NCBI GenBank assembly: GCA_036346375.1
Contig: CM070501.1
Coordinates: forward strand, 50,633,326-50,697,325
DNA from: Guadua angustifolia
Lineage: Eukaryota; Streptophyta; Magnoliopsida; Poales; Poaceae
Length of the DNA stretch: 64,000 bases
Direction: 5' to 3'
The notes beneath the pieces are model-generated. The model was given only the letters and a program-made list of their open reading frames with translations. It did no database searches and was not told the DNA's origin. A program made the position numbers and the translations under genes. The stretch's first letter is position 1. Every line of letters starts with the position of its first letter. Shown piece by piece: positions 56,166-64,000 of the stretch.

Positions 56166-57093
56166 GATTTTTAATAGTAAAGGATTGCTAGATGATCAAT
56201 TATAAATAGTGAGAATTGCTAGTTGAATATTTAAATAATGGGAAATGGTAGATGGATTTTGCAATAATGCAAGTTGGAACATAAATAATTATTTAGAAAT
56301 ATATCCTTATATTCAATTATATGCTTGTTAATTTGTTGTAGATTAATTTAATTTAATAGCTAGCGCTACATAACAAAATGAAATGAAGAAATCTTCTAAA
56401 TAAGTAAAAAATGCTAGATGGATATTTAAATAGTGAAAAAGGTTTGATGTATTATATAGGCAAAATTGCTAGATGTATTTGTAAAACTAATCATTTACAA
56501 TTATATATTGTTATTTGCAAGAAATTCATATCCATTTTAGTGATGTAGTGGATGTTTAAGTAATAAAATTGCTAGATGGACAATTATGCATAATTGTAAT
56601 TAATTTAATTAATGAAAATTTGTTATATGGATTTTTAATAGTAAAGGATTGCTAGATGATCAATTATAAATAGTGAGAATTGCTAGTTGAATATTTAAAT
56701 AATGGGAAATGGTAGATGGATTTTGCAATAATGAAAGTTGGAACATAAATAATTATTTAGAAATATATCCTTATATTCAATTATATGCTTGTTAATTTGT
56801 TGTAGATTAATTTAATTTAATAGCTAGCGCTACATAACAAAATGAAATGAAGAAATCTTCTAAATAAGTAAAAAATGCTAGATGGATATTTAAATAGTGA
56901 AAAAGGTTTGATGTATTATATAGGCAAAATTGCTAGATGTATTTGTAAAACTAATCATTTACAATTATATATTGTTATTTGCAAGAAATTCATATCCATT
57001 TTAGTGATGTAGTGGATGTTTAAGTAATAAAATTGCTAGATGGACAATTATGCATAATTGTAATTAATTTAATTAATGAAAATTTGTTATATC
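56166..57093. repeat. 464-bp tandem duplication, almost identical
   Basis: GATTTTTAATAGTAAAGGAT starts both units, at 56166 and 56630. Reading along both, I see a single difference (AATAATGCAAGTTGG versus AATAATGAAAGTTGG). A short partial third copy (CCATTTTAGTGATGTAGTGG) follows to about 57125. It lies in the leader of the CACTA transposase relic. Confidence 0.9.
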
Positions 57094-57148
57094 CATTTTA
57101 GTGATGTAGTGGATGTTTAAGTAATGTAGTTTGATATAATTAATCGAG

Positions 57149-60100
57149 ATGGACCGAAGGTGGATGTATGACACGGACCGTCGTGGTGCGTAGTTCTTTA
57201 ATGGTGTGACTTGTTTTCAATGCTATGCAAGCACACAAGTCAAGAAACCCGCGACTATATGTGTTGTCCATGCGCTGATTGCAAAAATGAGAAGATGTTT
57301 TGTAACATAGAGTCGATACGTGCACACTTGCTTCGAAGGGGTTTCAAGGCTGACTATACCTGTTGGACTGAGCACGGTGAAGATGATATTATACATGAAG
57401 GGCAAAACATTGATGAAGATGATATTGTTCATGAAGGGCAACACATTGATGGAGATGACGGAGACAACGATATGACGGCGGTGGAAGATGTGTTCGTTGA
57501 TACCCACGAAGATGATCTAGATCAAATGCTGCGTGATGGGGAGGGGGACTTCACGAGTGAAAGGGAGTTTCAAAAGTTCCAACGTATGGTAGAAAACTCT
57601 ACAACGCCATTGTACCCGGGCTGCAAGGAGGAGCACAGAAAGCTGCATGCCGTGCTTTCACTACTGCAGTTGAAGGCAAGCAATGGTTGGTCCGATAAGA
57701 GCTTTATCGAAATGTTATGTCTCTTGGGGACTTGCTTCCAGAGGGTAACGTGTTGCCTTCAACTACGCACTCGTGCCAAGCAGTTGTCCGCCTGCTGGGA
57801 CCGGAAGTACAAAGAATACACGATGTCCAAACGATTGCATATTGTATCGCAATGAGTTTGCGACATGGATGCTCGTGTTGTTTGCAAAGCAAAGCGGTAT
57901 AAGGGCAACGATTTATTTATATCGAGAACGAAGATGTCGGGTGAGGCGAAGAAGAAGAGGTGTCCCCGTAAGGTGGTGTGGTATTTCCTATAATCCCCGT
58001 CGTCAAGCGATTGTTTATAACAAAAGGCATGCCCAATTGTTACGATGGCACGCCAAGAGCGAAGAAGGATGGAATGCTCAGACATTCTCGCCGATTCGTG
58101 CAATGGAGGAACATCGACGTAAAATATAAGAAGCGCTTTGCATATGATGTGAGGAATATAAGGTTCGGGTTGAGTACGATGGGATGAATCCTTTTGGCAA
58201 CATGAGTAGTCGCCACAAAGACTTGGCCGGTGACTTTATGCATCTACAACCTTCCTCCTTGGCTTTGCATGAAGCGAAAGTACATTATGATGCCACTATT
58301 GATCCAAGGGCCTGTGCAACCCGGCAATGATATCGATGTGTACCTCAAACCATTGGTTGAAGATCTTCTAATATTGTGGACCGATGGTGTACTGTGTATG
58401 GGATGAATATAAAAGAGAAAACTTTATCCTACGGGCATTATTGTTTATAACCATTAATGATTATCCCGCTTGGCAACTGTCGGGCCGCACGACAAAAGGC
58501 TTTAACGGATGCGCCCAAAGGTTCGGATGATACAGTTTAGCCGGTGGTCAAGAACAAATAAAAATGGCTTACATGCGGCATCGTAGGTTCCTCCGTAAGG
58601 ATCACCCATACCGCAATAATAAGAGAGCTTTTGACGGGACAAAGGAGACCGCATTAGTTCAAGAATCGACGGGAAACAGATATTTGCCGCTGTAAAGGAC
58701 CTTACAATTATTCACGGAAAGGGAGCCAGAAGACATCTATTCCGACTTCCCGGATAAGGCTCCTTTGTGGAAAAAGAAATCAATATTTTGGATCCTACCT
58801 TATTGGCAGACTGGAAGTTCGACACGCAATCGACGCCATGCACATAGAGAAGAACGTGTGATAGCTTGCTTGGTATCTTCATCGACATACCGCAAAACGA
58901 AGATACACTTCAAGCAAGGATGGACCTCAAGATATGAAATCGAGGAAGGAGCCGATCATGAAGAAATGGATACAGCAAAAAGTACCTTCCCGCACTCGCT
59001 ACACTTTGAGCAAGAAAGAGAAAATTAGCGCTTATGAATGCTTGCACGGAATCAAAGTTCCGTCTCGTTACTCGCTAACATAAAGAGACTAGTCTCAATG
59101 AAAGACTTAAAGTTAATTGGTATGAAGTCTCACGATTGCCACGTGATGATGACACAGATGCTTCCAATTGCAATTAGGGGTTCTCGCCAGAGAAAGTCCG
59201 AGACCCAATTATCAAGTTGTGTTCATTCTTCAACGCGATTTCACGTAAGGCCATCGATCCATTAATACTAGACAAGTCGCAGAAGACGTGGTTCACACTG
59301 CGTGCTTGAGATGTGTTTCTCCATCTTTTTTGATATTATGGTCCATCTCATTGTTCACATTGTGAAAGAGATACGAATTCTTGGTCCCAGATTTCTACAT
59401 CGATGTACCTTTCGAGAGATTCATGGGGTTATAAAGCAATATGTTCAGAATCAAATCGACCGGAAGGTCTGATTGCCGATGGTCGGGGAACCGAGGAGGT
59501 CATTGAGTTCTCGCCGATTATATGGATCTCAAACCGATTGGTGTGCTCAGATCTCGGCATGAGGGAAGGCTACAGGAAAGGGACACTAGGCGAGAAATCA
59601 AGACGTATTAGCAATCTAGCTGATTTACACAAGCACATTTCGCAGCTTTTGGGACAATCGGTTGTGGTGGCCCCATATGTCGACATGCACAAGAACGTGC
59701 TATCCAAAACAAACCTGTGGAGGTCGAGGGTTGGCTCGCGAGAGAGCACAGAGATAATTTCGGCGATTGGTTGTGTAGACACATGATGCGACGGAGACAG
59801 ATCGCACTCGCTTGAAATTGTTGGCTCAGTGGACCGCCAACTACAATTCGGACATTCCAAGGATACGACATAAATGGTTTTACATTTTATACAAGAGCGC
59901 AAGATAAAAAGAGCACCAATCAAAATAGCGGTATCCGTGATAGATGCCTATGACAACAATGGAAATAGGCAAACCTACTACGGATTCATAGAAGAGATTT
60001 GGGAGCTTGACTATGGTCCTTGAAGGTCCCTCTTTCGGTGCCAATGGGTCGACTTCCTGGCGTGAATATCGACAAGTACGCAAGATCACTACCGTGGACC

Positions 60101-60345
60101 TCAAACTCGCTTGATACAGAGAAGAACCATTCGATTTGCTAATTCATTACACAAATCTTCTTTGTAATCAATCTCGCTAACAAGGAGCGCCACGTGGTTA
60201 TTCAAGGAAAAGAAGGATTGTCGGAGTTGAGAATGTTGTCGACGAGGAAGAGTACAACCAATTCGATGAGCTTCCCTTTGGAGAGGACGTTGACCTAAGT
60301 ACCATGGAAGACAAGGACGGTTACATACATACGCCGCGATCATAA
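57149..60345 (+). pseudogene. CACTA TNP2-type transposase, frameshifted
   Basis: An ATG at 57149 opens MDRRWMYDTDRRGA and the frame then breaks once. The transposase-associated domain follows (CCPCADCKNEK near 57255, then IRAHLLRRGF, then YTCWTEHGE). An acidic linker comes next (to about 57570). The TNP2 domain is spread over all three frames: LLPEGNVLPS, CPNDCILYRNEF, FPIIPVVKRLF, KDGMLRHSRRFVQWRNIDVK, GMNPFGNMSSRH (about 58180). HAIDAMHIEKNV lies near 58825, and CHVMMTQMLPIAIRG near 59140. DUF4218-like sequence (MVHLIVHIVKEI) is near 59345 and DUF4216-like sequence (GYDINGFTFYTRA) near 59860-59900. A C-terminal acidic tail ends at TAA 60343-60345. Domain order and total length (~3.2 kb) equal a complete TNP2 protein, but ten or more small indels break it. 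The enzyme would cut and join CACTA ends; as read here it cannot be made. Confidence 0.85.
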
Positions 60346-60589
60346 CGAAGGTCGAGTCGTAGCTTAGTTGTAGTAATGAAATGTATGCTTTCTTTTGTAT
60401 GAACGACATGTTTATTTTCTCATATGTAACAATTAATGTAATATATGCAATAATGGAAATTGAGGTTATGCTTTCTTTTGATCAAATTGAAAGTTTTATC
60501 ATGATTTGGATTTTTGTGATTTTGATCGCACTTGAATTTGTTCGAATTTGACAAAGATTTGGCAATCACCGCAATCCAACTAAGAAAAG

Positions 60590-60665
60590 TTTCCAAAAAT
60601 TCTGAAACAAAATCATGGATGTACATCTCATCTTACCCCATGTACATATAAAATTTTATGATCAA
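60590..60665. repeat. Second copy of the foldback-arm sequence
   Basis: TTCTGAAACAAAATCATGGA, then TGTACATCTCATCTTACCCC, then ACATATAAAATTTTATGATC match one arm plus loop start of the foldback at 8905-9171. Here only one arm is present. Confidence 0.8.
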
Positions 60666-60724
60666 ATTCGCCCTATATTAAGAGCAATAAAAAAGACAAA
60701 TTTTAATGCAATATGGGCAAAGAG

Positions 60725-60850
60725 TCGATCACTATCGCCGGTTGTACAATGGACCGGCAAGAGAGTATTCCACTATCACCGCCGGTTGTACAATGGACCG
60801 GCAAGAGTATTCCACTATCACCGCCGGTTGGTATGACCAACCGCAGGATA
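60725..60850. repeat. CACTA subterminal repeats, block 3
   Basis: ACTATCGCCGGTTGTACAAT and ATGGACCGGCAAGAG alternate three times within about 120 bp. The block precedes a perfect TATAAATAG. Confidence 0.85.
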
Positions 60851-60859
60851 TTCCACCAC

Positions 60860-60868
60860 TATAAATAG
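60860..60868 (+). promoter_or_regulatory. TATA box of the second CACTA transcript
   Basis: TATAAATAG is a consensus plant TATA box right after subterminal block 3. A GC-rich first-exon-like stretch (60890-61115) follows, then AT-rich intron-like DNA to the coding start at 63473. Confidence 0.6.
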
Positions 60869-61133
60869 AAACGCCGCCTTCCTCTCATTTACCTTAGCCC
60901 TAGCCCGCGCCTCCTCTTTCCACCACAAGCATTGCCGCCTCGAGCTCACGCCTCGACGCCGCCGACTCGACCGCCGCCGCCTCGAAGCTCCTCGACGCCC
61001 GCCGACTCGAGCCGTTGCCGCTTTCACCTCCCCACCGCCTCCCATTGCCGCCGACCTCCCACCGTCGCCGACCTCCCCACCGCCTCCCCCGCCGCTTTGG
61101 TACTCGCTCTTGCGATGTAAAGCGAATGTGGTT

Positions 61134-61205
61134 GTGCAGATGTGAATGTGCAGATGTGAATGTGAATGTGAATGTGCATGTGATTGTGAATGTGATTGTG
61201 AATGT
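61134..61205. repeat. (TGAATG)n hexanucleotide microsatellite
   Basis: Imperfect tandem GTGAATGTG / GTGATTGTG / GTGCAGATG units over about 70 bp. Confidence 0.9.
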
Positions 61206-63472
61206 TTCAGATGTGCATGTGCAGATGCTAAGGGGCCAGCCAATTCATTTGGCTTGGGGACCTAGCATGTGGGTATAGTGTTCAGTGAGGATTTGGGACT
61301 GCAATAGACAATTTGTGACAACTAATCTGTGATGATTCTAGGGTTATCAATGAGATAGAGATTTATTCTGTGATGATGATACAAATAAATGAGGCACTGA
61401 TTTTATTCTCTACTACTGCTCGATGATGATACAAATAAATGAGGCAATATTTATCTGCTAGTTAGTGAATCATTCTGTAATTCAAAGCACTGTTAGATCA
61501 TTGTATCAATACTTTAACTTGTTCTTTGTTGCTGCTGTATATGTGATATGCTATCCTGAGAATAGTTCCTTTCATAACTTTGATATCCCGGATTAATATG
61601 GAACTCAATTTCACCGGCTTGGCATCATCGTCAGAGGCAAAATTATTGCAATTTTGTTGTTCAAGAGCGTGTCATCCATAATTGAGTATTAGTCACCAAT
61701 TTTTCTTAAACGGTGCTGAATCGAATAGAGTCACTAATTTCAGATTGATATACCCCGTGATATATTGCTGAAATTTGGTGTTGGAGGGCTTTTTGAAGCA
61801 ACCCATCAAGTTATTCAATCTGAGAGCACATCGAAAAACCAAACATGAGTAGTATATCGCTCGTTAATTCATTTATTATCCATGCTGAATGTCCTCAGAT
61901 ATATGTGTTCATATCATGAATCTATGTGATTATAAGCTTATACTGTTGAATTCATGATCATTTCATATGTTCTCGACATTGTGGATAAGTTGTGCTTAGT
62001 CATATCTGGGTTAAGTATATGTCTCATTATGCTCATATCGCCCTTATTTCAACAATCTTGTATTGCATGTATTGCATGACCACTTCTCTGTCTATATTTT
62101 GTTTAGGTCCTTAGTAGCACTTCTCTCTCTATATTTTGTTTAGTTCCTTAGTTCCTTAGTCTAATTAGTGTTCAATACCGATGATGTTAGTAGCACTTCT
62201 ATGTCTATACCGTTGTCTATATTTTGTTTAGTTCCTTAGTCTATTAGTAGCACTTCTCTCTCACTTTACTGTTGTCACTTTACTTCATTTCAAGATTCGC
62301 TTAGCAAATATTTAATGTAATCGATCTCAATGTATGCTCAACTGAATATAACTGCTAACAATGAGCTTGATTATCAATTTTGTAATGTGTATGTTAAGGT
62401 GGTAAGGGTTCAAACTAAGGTAAGGTTGTCACAAATTAGTCTATTACTCGCCCCTTGTGGCGAGGAGGGCCTTTGGGCAACCCGACATATGAGAACACTC
62501 AAAATAAACAAGTTGAGCTTTATGCTAGTTGCCTTGTGAATTCACATCCGCACATGTGCTGCTTTTGATCATTTTGCTCTGTGGTTATTTATATTGCAGC
62601 CAAAAGTAAACTTCAATTTGGTGCTTTGTATATCTTCTTGAAAGATGTATACATGTGTTGTAAATATTTGTTTCAGAAAGATGTATACATGTGTTGTAAA
62701 TATTTGTTTCAGAAAGATGTATACATGTGTTGTAAATATTTGTTTTGTGCCACTAATTGTAATAGTAAGTAGTTGTAGTTCATTTAGTTAATAGTTGTGC
62801 CACTAATTGTAATAGTAAGCAGTTGTATGAATTTCAAGATTCATTATATATCGATAGTTACAAAAAGAGAAAAGTCCGACAAGTTTATAGAGTTTAAACT
62901 TGCTAGAATTTTTCTTGTTTGTAACTCTATATATAATGAATTTGATTCTACAATTTTATGTGTATGTATATTTTGTTGACCAAAAATGTAAAAAGTTTGT
63001 TGTTATTCATAGTTGAAATGACTTGTTGTTGTTTTCTTTCTTTTCATTGATCATAGTCAAGGTTCATCTTTTCCAATGAAAAATTTCATGTTCTATATCT
63101 TCATAGAATATGAAATTTTTCATTGGAAAAGTTGGACACGCAGACTCCATGATCAATGAAGAAGAGGAGCGGAGGAAACCTATAGACAAAGGGTACGCTA
63201 AAGAAGACACCAACCAAGTCCCAAGTCCATTTCAAGCTTAGCATATCTCCTCATGGCTTCCTTCTTGCAACCGGACGCCTCGTGACATCCATGCTTTTTG
63301 AACTTGCAGGGCTTATTTTTTTAAAATCATTTTAGTGTGGAATATATTCTTAAGAATATATGAATTTTTTCATATTATTTTTTCATTTCGAGATGTATAT
63401 GTATCATGTGATTTTTTTCTCATGTATAAGTATCATTTTAAAGTTACATGTGCATATTTTGGATTGTTAGGA
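61206..63472. other. Intron-like AT-rich DNA within the CACTA
   Basis: It has no convincing coding frame. Small repeats are present: GATGATGATACAAATAAATG twice near 61372 and 61421; CACTTCTCTCTCTATATTTT-like phrases between 62080 and 62260; GTGCCACTAATTGTAATAGT at 62747 and 62797. Near 63065-63135 TTTTCCAATGAAAAATTTCA and TGAAATTTTTCATTGGAAAA form a small hairpin. Confidence 0.5.
62640..62747. repeat. Three perfect 36-bp tandem repeats
   Basis: GAAAGATGTATACATGTGTT followed by GTAAATATTTGTTTCA is repeated from 62640, 62676 and 62712. A 36-bp period keeps frame (KDVYMCCKYLFQ per unit in the open plus frame), but no gene is recognised. Confidence 0.95.
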
Positions 63473-64000
63473 ATGGCCTCGAATCGTGACAAGTGCCGAG
63501 GGAGTTCGCCTCGAATGTAGACGGTAGGAGTGGGTAGCCTAAGTGGCTACTTGGACCTACAGATATTGATATGGAGCAACCCGACGCCACGACCATGGAC
63601 CAAACCGACGCCTCGCTATGGGCCTGTCGACGCCATCGCTATGGACCAAGCCGACGCGACTAACATGGGCGAGGTAAAGTATTAGTACGCTAGAATCCCA
63701 AAATATTGTAGGGTCATACGACTAATAACAAGATCCAATTGTAGGCTCAAACGTCGGTGAACAAAGCAAAGCCACAGTGTCGTGGGTCTTAACAAGATGT
63801 CAAGGATGCTCACAACATACTCCACTTCTAAGTCGGGAACCCGCTATACCCGAAGTCAATCATATGCCAGACAGATGTACTGTGGAGTACTTGTTAGGGA
63901 TAACGTGCCCATCATCTATAGATCATGGACCGCCGCCGAAGGTGATCAAGGGTTGTTCCCGATGACCAAGGAATCGCTATGGGGCAAGCTAAAACAAGTA
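63473..64000 (+). pseudogene. Second CACTA protein (Transposase_24 / Ptta-En-Spm type), partial, frameshifted
   Basis: The ATG at 63473-63475 opens MASNRDKCRGSSPR after a TTGTTAG acceptor-like site, then the frame breaks. Resemblance continues as SLSGYLDLQ, then EQPDATTMDQTDAS, then MGE. There is a well-formed 71-bp intron at 63674-63744 (GAG/GTAAAG ... TTGTAG/GCT). After it an extra base breaks the frame again. From 63791 the frame is open to the window edge and carries the family core CGVLVRDNVPIIYRSW (63881-63928) and LFPMTKESLWGKLKQ. This core is the start of the plant Transposase_24 domain, whose role beside TNP2 may be DNA binding at subterminal repeats. The remainder lies outside the window. 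Confidence 0.7.
63674..63744 (+). other. 71-bp intron in the second CACTA protein
   Basis: GAG followed by GTAAAGTATT is the donor and CCAATTGTAG followed by GCTC the acceptor. It is AT-richer than its flanks. Splicing joins ATGGGCGAG to GCTCAAACG in a plausible frame. Confidence 0.6.

Larger units (their letters stand above)
54395..64000 (+). mobile_element. CACTA (En/Spm-type) transposon composite, open at the right edge
   Basis: A possible left terminus CACTACTACTGCATCGCC lies at 54395 and is followed at once by subterminal repeats of the ACCGCCGGTT type. A TNP2-like transposase relic (57149-60345) and the start of a second CACTA protein (63473 onward) are both on the plus strand. Subterminal-repeat blocks occur at 54430-54735, 55485-55775 and 60725-60850, so either two elements are nested or side by side, or internal repeats were duplicated. 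The right terminus is outside the window. Everything coding inside is frameshifted. Confidence 0.75.

Noticed and set aside
1..64000. Bacterial-type systems (CRISPR, operons, riboswitches, phage)
   Set aside because: The tandem repeats lack the spacer-repeat regularity of CRISPR arrays, and gene content, introns and transposon types are those of a plant nucleus.

Overview
This is a gene-poor, repeat-rich stretch of a plant nuclear genome, very probably a grass. The evidence for a grass is indirect: a grass-type GT61 glycosyltransferase with GC-rich codons, CACTA transposons with subterminal repeats built on an ACCGGCAGTGATA-like motif, Stowaway-type MITEs, and a solo LTR opening with a GGACCTAGATG...GAGGGGGGGTGAATAG block that I know from grasses. 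The species cannot be named from the sequence alone.

Only two conventional intact genes stand out, both without introns and both on the minus strand: an ARM-repeat protein (38195-39184) and a type II membrane GT61 glycosyltransferase (51363-52862). The left 18 kb also holds three very small minus-strand genes (1658-1852, 10909-11073, 17798-18001). Each encodes a 54-67 residue protein made of two hydrophobic helices around a PLVLPPLPPPPP-like linker, which is the OSR domain of the ARGOS / ORGAN SIZE RELATED family of plant growth and ethylene-response modulators. Three same-strand copies, shorter than the classical family members, are the most interesting content. Near 31.7-32.1 kb there is a frameshifted first exon of an oxidosqualene cyclase (triterpene/sterol synthase) that still keeps its start and splice donor. 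Just upstream of it lies a small transmembrane ORF with a good TATA box.

The rest is mobile DNA. Elements with target-site duplications are a 1.57-kb solo LTR (4011-5575, CCTAG) carrying a 68-bp array of palindromes, a decayed related LTR (34777-36081) with a nested MITE, a 236-bp CACTA-type MITE (16851-17086, AGT), a 5'-truncated LINE (20617-21611, 9-bp duplication), a 1.3-kb non-autonomous CACTA (29187-30488, AAT) with a 140-150 bp hairpin, and a Stowaway MITE (54034-54276, TA). From about 54.4 kb to the right edge there is a large CACTA composite. It contains a frameshifted TNP2-type transposase (57149-60345), a 464-bp nearly perfect tandem duplication, several blocks of subterminal repeats each followed by a TATA box, and the start of a second CACTA protein (Transposase_24 type) that runs off the window. 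Other regions are AT-rich tandem repeats of about 170, 225, 283, 330 and 1040 bp.

Layout: 0-19 kb OSR-like microgenes separated by MITEs and LTR debris; 19-31 kb LINE, MITEs and CACTA; 31-33 kb oxidosqualene cyclase relic; 34-38 kb decayed LTR and AT-rich DNA; 38-39 kb ARM gene; 39-51 kb AT-rich repeats and a probable copia-type LTR; 51-53 kb GT61 gene; 54-64 kb CACTA composite. No operon-like or shared-pathway logic links the genes; the only family relationship is among the three OSR-like ORFs.
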